A program made the translations under genes and the position numbers. This document shows, piece by piece, positions 25,978 through 34,208 of a stretch of 64,000 bases of DNA. Each line of letters opens with the position of its first letter. The stretch's first letter is position 1. The notes under the pieces were generated by a model, which ran no database searches, was not told the DNA's origin, and saw only the letters and a list, made by a program, of their open reading frames with translations. The stretch is from UBA4733 sp036734945 (GTDB lineage: Bacteria; Chloroflexota; UBA4733). The DNA lies in contig DAIMXP010000025.1 of NCBI GenBank assembly GCA_036734945.1, forward strand, positions 7,014 through 71,013. The letters run 5' to 3'.

Positions 25978-27327
25978 ATGGCCCAACGACGACCGAACAT
26001 CATCTTCATCCTAGGCGACGATTGGGGCTGGGGCGATCTCGGCTGCTTCGGCCACAACCGGTTGCAGACGCCCCACCTCGATCAGCTAGCGGCAGACGGC
26101 GCCCGCTTCACCCAGTTTTACGTCGCGGCGCCCGTCTGCTCGCCCAGTCGCGTTTCCTTCATGACGGGTCGCTTCCCTGGTGAGCTCGGCGTCCACATTA
26201 TCTATGCTACCGCCGAACAAAACCGCGCTCGCGGCATGGCTGACTGGTTGGACCCGCAGATCCCTACGTTACCGCGCTTGCTGCAGCAGGCCGGCTATGT
26301 CACTGCCCACTTTGGCAAATGGCACCTCGGCCACGGCCCAAACGCGCCGGAGCCAGGAGCCTACGGCTTCGACACGCATCGAAGCACGGCCAGCAACGGT
26401 CCATCCTGGGAGGGCGGGCGTGAGCTGAACAATCCCGATCAGGTCGCGATGTTTCGTCCGCGCTCCAGCGAGCTGATCGTGGACGAAACGCTGCACTTCA
26501 TCGAGGCCAACCGGGACCGACCGTTCTTCGTGCAGGCCTGGCTGCACGATCCGCATGCCACGCTCGACCCAACGGCAGAGCAGATGGCACCGTACCGTCA
26601 CCTCTCGCCCCCCGGGGTGACGCATGTCGGCGCGCCGACGATCTATTACTCCGTCGTCACCAACGCCGACCGCCAGATTGGCCGCCTGCTGCAGCGGCTG
26701 GAGGCGCTGGGACTTGCCGAGAACACCATCATCCTCTTCACCGGTGATAACGGGCCGGAGGACATTCTCGTCTCGAACGCCTCGCACAGCGGCGTCGGCA
26801 GTTCCGGCCCCTTCCGTGGCCGCAAGCGCAGCCTCTACGAAGGCGGCGTGCGGATGCCGCTGATCGTCCGCTGGCCCGGCCACGTCCCTGCGGGCGCCGT
26901 CGACAACGACAGCGTGTTCAGCAGCGTCGACTTTCTACCGACGCTCTGCACGCTGGCCAGCGCTCGCCTACCGGAAGGCTGGCAAGGCAGCGGTGAAGAC
27001 CGCTCCGCCGCCTTGCAGGGAGACAGCCTGGCGCGTCGCACGCCGTTGTACTGGGAATGGCGCTTCGCCATCATCGGTCACGTCCTCCACCGCAGCCCCA
27101 TGCTGGCCATCCGCGATGGCAGTTGGAAGCTGCTGCTCAACCCGGATCGCAGCCGGATCGAGCTGTACGATATCCCGCGTGACCCGATGGAACTGAACAA
27201 CCTGGCTGCGGCCGAGCCGGCCGTTGTGGCCAGGCTGGCCGAGCAGGCACTGGTCTGGCACGCCTCACTGCCGGCCGGTCCAAGCGTCCCAACGGCCGGC
27301 TCCAACGCCTATCCCTGGCCGACGTAA
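25978..27327 (+). CDS. Type I sulfatase
   Basis: The 449-residue protein has sulfatase signature 1 at C54 (CSPSRVSFMTGR), where Cys becomes formylglycine and attacks the sulfate ester. N-terminal metal ligands are in FILGDDWGWGD. GKWHLGHG and FTGDNGPE carry further active-site residues. AGAGGAG precedes the ATG. No signal peptide is visible, so it may act on imported substrate or use another exit route. It is divergent from SBP 4. No sulfatase-maturation enzyme is in the window. Confidence 0.9.
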   Translation: MAQRRPNIIFILGDDWGWGDLGCFGHNRLQTPHLDQLAADGARFTQFYVAAPVCSPSRVSFMTGRFPGELGVHIIYATAEQNRARGMADWLDPQIPTLPRLLQQAGYVTAHFGKWHLGHGPNAPEPGAYGFDTHRSTASNGPSWEGGRELNNPDQVAMFRPRSSELIVDETLHFIEANRDRPFFVQAWLHDPHATLDPTAEQMAPYRHLSPPGVTHVGAPTIYYSVVTNADRQIGRLLQRLEALGLAENTIILFTGDNGPEDILVSNASHSGVGSSGPFRGRKRSLYEGGVRMPLIVRWPGHVPAGAVDNDSVFSSVDFLPTLCTLASARLPEGWQGSGEDRSAALQGDSLARRTPLYWEWRFAIIGHVLHRSPMLAIRDGSWKLLLNPDRSRIELYDIPRDPMELNNLAAAEPAVVARLAEQALVWHASLPAGPSVPTAGSNAYPWPT

Positions 27328-27335
27328 AGTTAAGG

Positions 27336-27372
27336 CCGAAAGCCAGGCCAGCCAGCGGGGCACTGGCTTCGG
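27336..27372. terminator. Hairpin between convergent genes
   Basis: CCGAAAGCCAG (27336-27346) pairs with CTGGCTTCGG (27363-27372) with one bulged A. It sits in the 60-base gap between the convergent sulfatase and HD-domain genes and could terminate both. Confidence 0.5.
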
Positions 27373-27386
27373 TCGAGGATGAGCGG

Positions 27387-27974
27387 TTAGCCAGCGTCGA
27401 GGAGCGCCCCCGCGCTGACCAGGACGTCCCAGAAAGCGTAGTCGGCATAATGAACGATCGTGTTCTCCAGGCTGCGCACGACACGCTCGCCTTCGCCGGA
27501 GTGCGCCCCTGCGGTGTGTACCACTGCCTCCGGCAAGCCAACCGTCAAAGCAACATGCACACCGTAAACCGGATGGCGAATGGCTGGATAGCCCGCCGCG
27601 GCGGGATGCTCTTTCCAGCGCGCCTGATTGCGCGGACTGAACTCGAAGGGCTTGCCCACATCGTGGCAGAGCGCGCAGGCAATCAGCAAGTCCCGATCAA
27701 TTTCCAAGGGCCCGACCACCGCCTGCAGGGCATCGGCCATCGCCAGCGCCATGCGCGTGACGCCCCGGATGTGCTCGGTCTGGGTGCCTTGCTTCATTAC
27801 CGGCGTCGTCGGCCCGCCGGAGGCCCGGATCTCTTCGATGCAGGTGTACTCGGTCTGGGAGAGGGCCAACGCCCACGCCTCCACCACTTTGGCGCGCAAC
27901 GCCGCATCCTGGATCTCGTCCAGTTCTGGGAAGCTCTTCCGCACACCAGTGCGCAACTCGTCAATCGTCGTCAT
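27387..27974 (-). CDS. HD-domain metal-dependent phosphohydrolase-like protein
   Basis: The protein has 195 residues. The HD signature is spread as TEHIRGV (first His), ACALCHDVGKPFEF (HD pair) and HYADYAFWD (last Asp), giving a single-domain HD phosphohydrolase. Substrates of the superfamily are nucleotides or phosphate and carboxylate monoesters; none can be assigned here. It follows the VOC-protein gene on the same strand by about 110 bases and may be co-transcribed. Confidence 0.75.
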   Translation of the reverse strand: MTTIDELRTGVRKSFPELDEIQDAALRAKVVEAWALALSQTEYTCIEEIRASGGPTTPVMKQGTQTEHIRGVTRMALAMADALQAVVGPLEIDRDLLIACALCHDVGKPFEFSPRNQARWKEHPAAAGYPAIRHPVYGVHVALTVGLPEAVVHTAGAHSGEGERVVRSLENTIVHYADYAFWDVLVSAGALLDAG

Positions 27975-28083
27975 GCCTTGCCCTCCAGCACCTCATTCGT
28001 CAAACCAGCCTGGCGGCGTGCGAAACGTCGCCCTATCGAGGCTCCCGCGAGTGATGCGGCGACCTGTTGTTGAGAAACCCCAA

Positions 28084-28527
28084 TCATATTTGCCCGTTTC
28101 GGTTGAGTCGGGCTATCGCTTCCGCTTGCTTGCCTGTTGGGGACAACTCCATGAGTTCGATCCGGTTGCCCTCGGGGTCCGCGATCCAGGCGATCCGGTT
28201 GCCGTCGATCGCGGCATCGACGCGACTCAGGATCCTGACGCCGCGGTCTGTGAGGTCCGCCGCCGTCTCGTCGAGATTCTCCACCGCCAGGCAGAGGTGG
28301 TTCAAGCCGACCTGGGTGCGCGTGCGCGGGCCTTCCTCCGTGCCGTTCGGGAAGACTTCGATGAACTGCGTGTCGGCGACTCGAATGTACGCCAGCCTCA
28401 GTGACCCATCATCCATCTGCAGCCGGAACATCTCTGCGAAACCGAGCACCCTCGTGTAGTAGTCGAACAACGTATCGAACTGTTTGGCGCGAATCGCCAC
28501 GTGACTGATGCTGGTGACACCCCGCAT
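28084..28527 (-). CDS. VOC-superfamily (glyoxalase/dioxygenase-fold) protein
   Basis: The 147-residue protein has the paired beta-alpha-beta-beta-beta modules of the VOC fold. Potential metal ligands are in ISHVAIRA, FIEVFPNG, LNHLCLAVEN and NRIELMEL, two His and two Glu in the usual positions. Members include glyoxalase I, epimerases and dioxygenases; the set of ligands suggests an active metalloenzyme rather than an antibiotic-binding protein. Its start is back to back with the promoter of the deacetylase operon. Confidence 0.8.
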   Translation of the reverse strand: MRGVTSISHVAIRAKQFDTLFDYYTRVLGFAEMFRLQMDDGSLRLAYIRVADTQFIEVFPNGTEEGPRTRTQVGLNHLCLAVENLDETAADLTDRGVRILSRVDAAIDGNRIAWIADPEGNRIELMELSPTGKQAEAIARLNRNGQI

Positions 28528-28570
28528 GAGGAACCTCCCGAGACACAGACAGCACGTGTATCGACGCCCA

Positions 28571-28600
28571 TTGACATCGATACCATGCCGTCGTTAAGAT
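28571..28600 (+). promoter_or_regulatory. Putative sigma-70 promoter of the deacetylase-SBP 5 operon
   Basis: TTGACA at 28571-28576 is followed after 17-18 bases by TTAAGA/TAAGAT (28594-28600). The spacer holds CGATACCATG, the motif also found near 16625, 25855 and 42090, so an operator may overlap the promoter. Confidence 0.6.
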
Positions 28601-28691
28601 ATTAGCGACGCGGATAGCTGGCGTCAACTCGGCAGCGCCAGTGGAGTGTAACGCAGAGTCATGCACAGCAAGCGAGCGACGCGATTTGCAA

Positions 28692-28803
28692 GGCCGCGAC
28701 TGCGGTCGCTTCGCGGTCCCGCCACCGCCCCCCTCCGCTGCGCTCCGTTACACCCCGTCGCTTGGCCGGGGGCGCCCACCGCAGTGGGCCCGCAGTCGCG
28801 GCC
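28692..28803. repeat. 14-bp inverted repeat in a 315-base intergenic region
   Basis: GGCCGCGACTGCGG (28692-28705) and CCGCAGTCGCGGCC (28790-28803) are exact reverse complements. The enclosed 84 bases are GC-rich. The outer sequence GTGTAACG..CGTTACAC also partly pairs. It lies in the leader between the promoter at 28571 and the deacetylase start, so it may be a repeat element or an attenuator-like leader. Confidence 0.6.
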
Positions 28804-28841
28804 CTGTGACGCAAACCTGGAGCAGTGGAGAAAGGTCGGAT

Positions 28842-29672
28842 ATGCCAACGTTTTTGTTTGGGTACGACGTGGAAGCCCCCAACCCGGCGCTGACGGGCGC
28901 CTTCCTGGCCCAGATGCAGGCGGTGCATCACGACCTGCGGGTGCCGGCCAGCCTGTTTCTGGTGGGCCGGACTGTCGAGCATAGCACGGCGGCGCTCCGA
29001 CCGGTGGCCGGGGACCCGCTCTTCGACGTGCAGCAGCACACCTACTCGCACACCCTGCTCAAGACGGTCTGTGAGGTCAGCGATCGTGGAACGCTCCTCA
29101 AGCGCGGTGGCAGCCTGGAGCAAATCGACGAAGACCTCGGCCGGGCCAACGAAGCGATTGAGCGCCTGCTCGGCGTCCGCTGCCGTGCCATCACGGGGCC
29201 CTGGAACTACTATCGGGGACTCTCCGACCGGCCGGACATCCTCGAATTGTTACAGAAGCATGGGCTGACGACCTCCCGCTGCTGGGGCCGGAACGAACAG
29301 GACTGGCAACCGGTCAAGCTGGAGGTGCAGCCGTTCTGGTATGCCGCCCAGGGGTTCCCGGACATCCTGGAAGTCGGCATCCACGGCTGGCAGGACTGCC
29401 TGCGCCGCTCGCGGATTGGCTGGGATCAGCTCGCCGACTATGTCGCGCTGACCTGTCGCGACCTGGATGAGGCCGCCGAGCGCGACTGCGTCTTCTCCTA
29501 TTGCCAGCACGACTGGAGCAGCATCCGCGCCGATCCGGAGATGACGGCAACGCGCGCCATCCTGGAACACGCGTTGCGCCAGGGCTTCCGCATGCTGCAC
29601 TATCGCCAGTTTTATGACGAGTTAGCGGCGCAGCAACCGGCCAGGCGCGACCTGACTGGCGCCATGGCTTGA
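28842..29672 (+). CDS. Polysaccharide deacetylase (NodB-like) family protein
   Basis: The protein has 276 residues from the ATG at 28842, which has GGAG and AAAGG upstream. NodB motif 1 is FLFGYDVEAP (metal and base Asp/Glu). Motif 2 is the metal-binding HTYSH at residues 66-70. ITGPWNYYRG resembles motif 3. The family removes acetyl or other N/O-acyl groups from sugars. No signal peptide is seen. The SBP 5 gene begins 28 bases downstream, so capture of a glycan and its deacylation are probably co-expressed. Confidence 0.8.
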   Translation: MPTFLFGYDVEAPNPALTGAFLAQMQAVHHDLRVPASLFLVGRTVEHSTAALRPVAGDPLFDVQQHTYSHTLLKTVCEVSDRGTLLKRGGSLEQIDEDLGRANEAIERLLGVRCRAITGPWNYYRGLSDRPDILELLQKHGLTTSRCWGRNEQDWQPVKLEVQPFWYAAQGFPDILEVGIHGWQDCLRRSRIGWDQLADYVALTCRDLDEAAERDCVFSYCQHDWSSIRADPEMTATRAILEHALRQGFRMLHYRQFYDELAAQQPARRDLTGAMA

Positions 29673-29700
29673 GCCAGGGCAGTAACGAAGGAGGTGCAGC

Positions 29701-31182
29701 ATGCTGAATCCACTCACCCGGCGACGATTGCTTCAGTACTGGCTCGGCGCATCGCTCGGCCTGGGCGGTAGCGCCTTGTTGATGGCGTGCAGTCGTGACG
29801 CAACGGTAACCACTGTGCCGCCGGCGACGATGGCGCAGGCGAGGGTCCGTACCGTCGGGACGTCGAGCAGCGCAGCAGCAAGCACGGCCGCCAGTACTTC
29901 ACCCGCGGCGAAGGCAATCTCCGTCACCTGGGCGACCTGGGCCAACCCCGACTGGAACAACTGGGAGAAGGATGTCGCCATTCCGGGCTTCGAGCGCGCC
30001 AATCCCGCCATCACGGTAGCATGGCTCAACATTCCCCAACCCCAACTCGATACCAAGCTCCAAACTATGCAGGCCGGCGGCACCCCGGCCGACCTCTGGG
30101 TGCCCCACGCCAACACCGGCGCGCGCGGCTATGCGGCGCTGGGCATGGTGCGCGACCTCACGCCGTACATCCAGCGCGACAAGGTGGACATGACCGTCTT
30201 CGACCAGCCGGTGCGCGATCTTTTCACCTTGCAGGGCCACGTCATCGCCATGCCGTACAGCGTCTACGGTTCTTTCCTCTTCTACAACAAGGACTTGCTG
30301 ACGAAGGCAGGGGCGCCTCTGCCACCGGCCAACTGGGATGACCGGAACTGGACGGTCGAGGCCATGCGCGCCACGGCGCTCAAACTCACCCGCAATCCGG
30401 GCCAGGCCGACGCCCAGTACGGCGTCAACGGCAACGGCTGCGTCGGCCAGGGCGTCGAGGGCTGGCTATGGGCGGCCGACCCCTGGTCGGCCGACGGCTA
30501 CACGACGGGCTACCCGTCCAGGGCCAGCTTCGACAGCGCCGGCGCTCAGGCTGCCTATACCTTCTTCGCCGACCTGATGTTCAAGGATCACGTGGCGCCC
30601 AGCGCGAACGACGTCAAGACCCTGGGGCTGGCGGCGACTCAGGATCCGTTTGTCGAGCAGCGCCTCGCCATGGTGCTGCGCGGCGGCTTCGCGCTCACGC
30701 CGTTTCTCAAGACGGTGAAGTTCGGGCTGGGCATCGCCGCCTTTCCCTGGTCTAAAGCCAACACCAATCCGCTCTGGCCGGATTCCTACCTGCTGGCGGC
30801 GAAGACGAAGGTTCCTGATCAGTCCTGGTCGCTCCTCTCCTACCTCACCAGCCCGGAGGGGCTGCACGGCATGCTGACCTCCACCGGTTCGCCGCCGGCC
30901 AACCGCACGCTGCTGGATGCCTGGTATCCAACCTACACCCTCCTACCGAAGGACGAACTCAAGCAGGCCTTCGAGGGTGCGCTCCAGTACGGCAAGCCGC
31001 CGCTCTCCCACGCCTTCGTCGACAGCATCCACCTGGAATCCGTATTCAACCCGATCCTGAACAACACGCTGTGGCAAGAACAGGCCGCCGTATCGACGGC
31101 CCTGACCAATGTGCAGACGGGGGTAGCGGCGGCGCTCGCACCCAACGTCGGCAAGCGGGTCTGCGTCACGGGCGTGTGCTGA
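29701..31182 (+). CDS. ABC-type solute-binding lipoprotein (SBP 5)
   Basis: The 493-residue close paralogue of SBP 3 has the Tat-like signal PLTRRRLLQY, lipobox LLMAC and an Ala/Ser/Thr tether. The binding domains align almost residue for residue with SBP 3. It also ends with a Cys pair (RVCVTGVC). GGAGGTGCAGC precedes the ATG. It is downstream of the deacetylase in one operon and converges on the SGNH-like paralogue 2. Compared with the SBP 3/SGNH pair, this pair has been inverted. Confidence 0.88.
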   Translation: MLNPLTRRRLLQYWLGASLGLGGSALLMACSRDATVTTVPPATMAQARVRTVGTSSSAAASTAASTSPAAKAISVTWATWANPDWNNWEKDVAIPGFERANPAITVAWLNIPQPQLDTKLQTMQAGGTPADLWVPHANTGARGYAALGMVRDLTPYIQRDKVDMTVFDQPVRDLFTLQGHVIAMPYSVYGSFLFYNKDLLTKAGAPLPPANWDDRNWTVEAMRATALKLTRNPGQADAQYGVNGNGCVGQGVEGWLWAADPWSADGYTTGYPSRASFDSAGAQAAYTFFADLMFKDHVAPSANDVKTLGLAATQDPFVEQRLAMVLRGGFALTPFLKTVKFGLGIAAFPWSKANTNPLWPDSYLLAAKTKVPDQSWSLLSYLTSPEGLHGMLTSTGSPPANRTLLDAWYPTYTLLPKDELKQAFEGALQYGKPPLSHAFVDSIHLESVFNPILNNTLWQEQAAVSTALTNVQTGVAAALAPNVGKRVCVTGVC

Positions 31183-31190
31183 GGGGGGGG

Positions 31191-31366
31191 CTGGCGACTG
31201 AAGTCGCGCCTAACGGAAGCGAAGTCCGCCTACGCGGACTCCTATAGTGAAGCCGCAATGGGATCTACATGGCCTGGCGCGTCCCGGCCGCGGGTTTCAT
31301 CGTGGCTTCACTATAGAGCCGCCGAAGGGCGGCTTCGCTTCTGGTAGCCCGCGACTTCAGTCGCCG
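31191..31366. repeat. GACTGAAGTC palindromic intergenic repeat, copy 4 (interrupted)
   Basis: The outer arms CTGGCGACTGAAGTCGCG (from 31191) and CGCGACTTCAGTCGCCGG (to about 31366) and the inner AGTCCGCC..GCGGACT hairpin match copies 1-3. The second inner hairpin AGCCGCC..GGCGGCT is displaced by a 75-base foreign palindrome at 31242-31316. Confidence 0.85.
31242..31316. mobile_element. 75-bp palindrome-ended insertion nested in repeat copy 4
   Basis: The termini CTATAGTGAAGCC (31242-31254) and GGCTTCACTATAG (31304-31316) are perfect 13-base inverted repeats. None of the other three copies of the host repeat has this segment between its two inner hairpins, so it looks like a discrete insertion. 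It has no coding capacity. Confidence 0.65.
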
Positions 31367-31410
31367 GGCGGGCGCAGCGGACAGTAACCGAGAGTTGATA
31401 GATGCATCGT

Positions 31411-32328
31411 TCACTCAGCGCGCAGGAACCAATCCTTCGCCAGCGCATCGGTCGAGAAGAAGTCGAGTAACAACTGGCCGACCTTGTTGGCACCGGTTGG
31501 GATAGAAGGGTGTGTCCCGTCCGGGGCGACGTCCTCGCACGTCCAGATGAGGCCGTCGCTGCGTCCCTTCAAGCCGTCTGTCCAGAGGTAGGGACCCCAG
31601 CCGAGCCAGGGACCGCCGATCTTGCCGGCCATGCGCTCTTCGATCAGCCACTTGACGGCGAAGCCGCCATCGTAGGCAGCCGGCTCGGGGTTGAGCGGCG
31701 TCGAGGCGTAGCCGGCGTAGATGCGGCTGGAGAGATAGAGCAGTTGGAGGTTGGGGAAACGCTGCCGGATGATGGCGACGATCAGACGCAAGGCCTCTTG
31801 TAACCCCTGCGCATCGGCCGGGAAGGGGCGGCTTTCGCCGGCGATCGCCTGTTTCAGCCAGCCGACCTGCACTTGCGCCGCGCTCACGCCGGCGGCATCC
31901 AGGCGTTCCGCCACCGTGCTCCAGTACGGCGCCTCCGGCTCCTTGATCCGCCCGGCATGGGCTCCGCCCACGGCTCCATCGACGATGCTGAGTCGCGGGT
32001 GCTTGCGCGGGTCGGCGTCGGCGCGCTGCTTGAAGGCGCGGTACTCCATCGTCGTGTTTGACATGCCAAAGGAAAGCAGCGCCACCGTGCCCTCAGGATC
32101 AGGTTGACCCTGCTGGTTGCGCGGCAGCACCTTTTGGGCATAGGCGGCGCCTTCCCGGGCGTAGGCGGCCGGCGGCTGATTGGACCCGTTCGGGTAGAGG
32201 CCGCCAGTGAAACCCTGGTACGTTCCCGTGCCGAGGTCCGTGAGCGGCACAAAGCCGACCGACGTGCGGTCACAGTTGGGTACCGGCTGCGGCCGTGCCG
32301 GGGGTACGGGGGTTGCCTCTACGCTCAT
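31411..32328 (-). CDS. SGNH-hydrolase-like protein of unknown family (paralogue 2)
   Basis: The protein has 305 residues from the ATG with AGGAG six bases upstream; the frame extends further but that part is low-complexity and overlaps the upstream gene. It is paralogous to 20289-21245. LLSFGMSNTT may be the nucleophile block and VAPDGTHPSIPTGANK the DxxH block of an SGNH fold. GFAVKWLIEERMAG, WLGWGPYLWTDG and GRSDGLIWT are shared family signatures. It converges on SBP 5 and lies 105 bases after a sulfatase on its own strand. Confidence 0.6.
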   Translation of the reverse strand: MSVEATPVPPARPQPVPNCDRTSVGFVPLTDLGTGTYQGFTGGLYPNGSNQPPAAYAREGAAYAQKVLPRNQQGQPDPEGTVALLSFGMSNTTMEYRAFKQRADADPRKHPRLSIVDGAVGGAHAGRIKEPEAPYWSTVAERLDAAGVSAAQVQVGWLKQAIAGESRPFPADAQGLQEALRLIVAIIRQRFPNLQLLYLSSRIYAGYASTPLNPEPAAYDGGFAVKWLIEERMAGKIGGPWLGWGPYLWTDGLKGRSDGLIWTCEDVAPDGTHPSIPTGANKVGQLLLDFFSTDALAKDWFLRAE

Positions 32329-32432
32329 ATCTGTCTCCTGCTCACTATGGCCTTTGGTTCCCGAAGTACACCGCTGACCTCTGGACCGCGGCAGACGCCC
32401 TTGCTCGGGTTCCTTCCGCTCCTGGCGTTCGC

Positions 32433-34124
32433 TCAGGCTCTGTCCGGCCGGGGCGGAGGGTCCGGCAGCGCTGCCCACACCGCTTCGTAGGGCGTTCCGC
32501 GAAGGTCGCCGCCGGCTGCTTTCCAGGCGCGCAGGTCGAGCTCTTCCAGCCGGAAGCTGGTCTCGTGGCGAATGGCATCCATGACCGTCTGGCCGGGTGA
32601 TTGCATTTTGCTCCGTTCGTCCGCCGGCAGGGTGGCCACCCAGAAGGGGAACTGGCCGTTGCGGCCCCTGCCAGCCGGGCGAACAGGAAATGTGCGGAAG
32701 TGGTCACCATCCAGCGACTCTGCAAAGCCGTGTCTTCGCTCCCAATCGACCAACCGGCGCTCCAACGCCGCCGCCCGCTCGGGCTCGGTGTCAATCAGGT
32801 TGTGGCGCTCCTCCGGGTCATTCGCCAGGTCGTACAGTTCCCGCTTGCCCGAACTCAGCCAGACGGCGTACTTGGTGGTGCGTTCGCGCAGACAGAGCCA
32901 GCGTTGGGGGCCAAGGCCATGGTCGATCACCAGAGCGTCGCGTTGATCGGCCAGTTGGCGGCCTTCGGCCGTGAGCAGGCTGACGCCCGCCGGATCGTGC
33001 GGCCCGGCGTAGGTCACGCCGGCCGCCGCCAGGCAGGTCGGCAGCACGTCCAGCAAGCTGACGAGTTGCTCTCGTACCTGGCCGCCCGGCTCCCGGTCCG
33101 GCCAGCGCAGCAGGAAGGGGATGCGCACCGAAGCCTCATAGGGACTGCTCTTCTGCCACAACCCGTGGTCGCCGAGCATCTCCCCGTGATCGCTGGCAAA
33201 GATCACCAGGGTGTTGCCGGCCAGCCCGAGGCGCTCTAACTCAGCCAGGATGCGGCCGACGCATTTGTCGATCAGGCTCACCTGCGCGTAATAGCGGGCC
33301 TTGATCGCCCGTAACCGAGCAGGGCTCTGGTCCGCCCCGTCGCCGACGTTGCGGAGCATGTGTGCCTGCGGGCTCAAGTCATCTTCCGGTCGATCCACGT
33401 AGACCGGCAAAGGAAGCTCGTTTGGATCGTACATATCCCGGAAACTCTCCGGCACGTTCCAGGGTGGGTGCGGCGCGATCCAGGACGACCAGAGGAAGAA
33501 CGGGCGGCCCGGGCGACCGCCGGCGTGCTCGCGCAGAAAGGCGCAGGTGCGGTCGGCCACCCAGGTGGACCCCACATGCGCCTCGGGCACGATCGTCGTC
33601 TGGGGCTGCTGATAGAGCAGGTTGCGGACGCCGTGGACCTCGCGGATGTGGCCGTAGCCCTGCTCCTGGAGGTAGCACAGGTAGTCGTCGTCGACTCGGT
33701 AGCGGGGGATCTCCTCCATCAACTCCATCTTGTGGAAGCCGTGGTGGCGACCGGTCGGCTGAAAGTGGAACTTGCCGATGCCGTGGGTGCGGTAGCCGGC
33801 GCCACCCAACAACGTCATCAAGGTCGGCAACTCCGGCCGCGGCCCCGGCACGCTGGCATTCGCCCCCCAATGATGCTCGCGCATGCGCAGGCCGGTGATG
33901 AGGGAGTAGCGCGAGGCGATGCAGACTGGCGTCGTCGTCACCGCCTGGCTGAAACGAATGCCCTCGCTCGCCAGCCGGTCCAGGTTGGGCGTCTGGATGA
34001 AGGGGTTGCCGGAACAGCCCAGCGCGTCGGCCCGTTGCTGGTCGGTAAAGAGCAGCAGGATATTCGGCGGCTCGGCGCCGCCGGCGGTCGTGGGCGGGGC
34101 CAGATCAGTCGAGCGTCGTTCCAT
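32433..34124 (-). CDS. Type I sulfatase, CxASR class
   Basis: The 563-residue protein has its catalytic Cys at C68 in PVCIASRYSLITG, with Ala in the usual Pro position, an accepted variant for formylglycine formation. The metal site starts LLLFTDQQRADALG. GKFHFQP and FASDHGEMLGDHG are further conserved elements. The C-terminal 60 residues extend beyond the typical core. No signal peptide is visible. It is the first gene downstream of the RpiR regulator on the same strand and could be under its control. Confidence 0.9.
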   Translation of the reverse strand: MERRSTDLAPPTTAGGAEPPNILLLFTDQQRADALGCSGNPFIQTPNLDRLASEGIRFSQAVTTTPVCIASRYSLITGLRMREHHWGANASVPGPRPELPTLMTLLGGAGYRTHGIGKFHFQPTGRHHGFHKMELMEEIPRYRVDDDYLCYLQEQGYGHIREVHGVRNLLYQQPQTTIVPEAHVGSTWVADRTCAFLREHAGGRPGRPFFLWSSWIAPHPPWNVPESFRDMYDPNELPLPVYVDRPEDDLSPQAHMLRNVGDGADQSPARLRAIKARYYAQVSLIDKCVGRILAELERLGLAGNTLVIFASDHGEMLGDHGLWQKSSPYEASVRIPFLLRWPDREPGGQVREQLVSLLDVLPTCLAAAGVTYAGPHDPAGVSLLTAEGRQLADQRDALVIDHGLGPQRWLCLRERTTKYAVWLSSGKRELYDLANDPEERHNLIDTEPERAAALERRLVDWERRHGFAESLDGDHFRTFPVRPAGRGRNGQFPFWVATLPADERSKMQSPGQTVMDAIRHETSFRLEELDLRAWKAAGGDLRGTPYEAVWAALPDPPPRPDRA

Positions 34125-34208
34125 CGGAAGTCCTTTCGTCGCGGCCCAGTGTACTCATACCCCGATCCGCTGTCCAGGCGCTCCCCCGGCGACCTCCGCA
34201 TACGTCGG

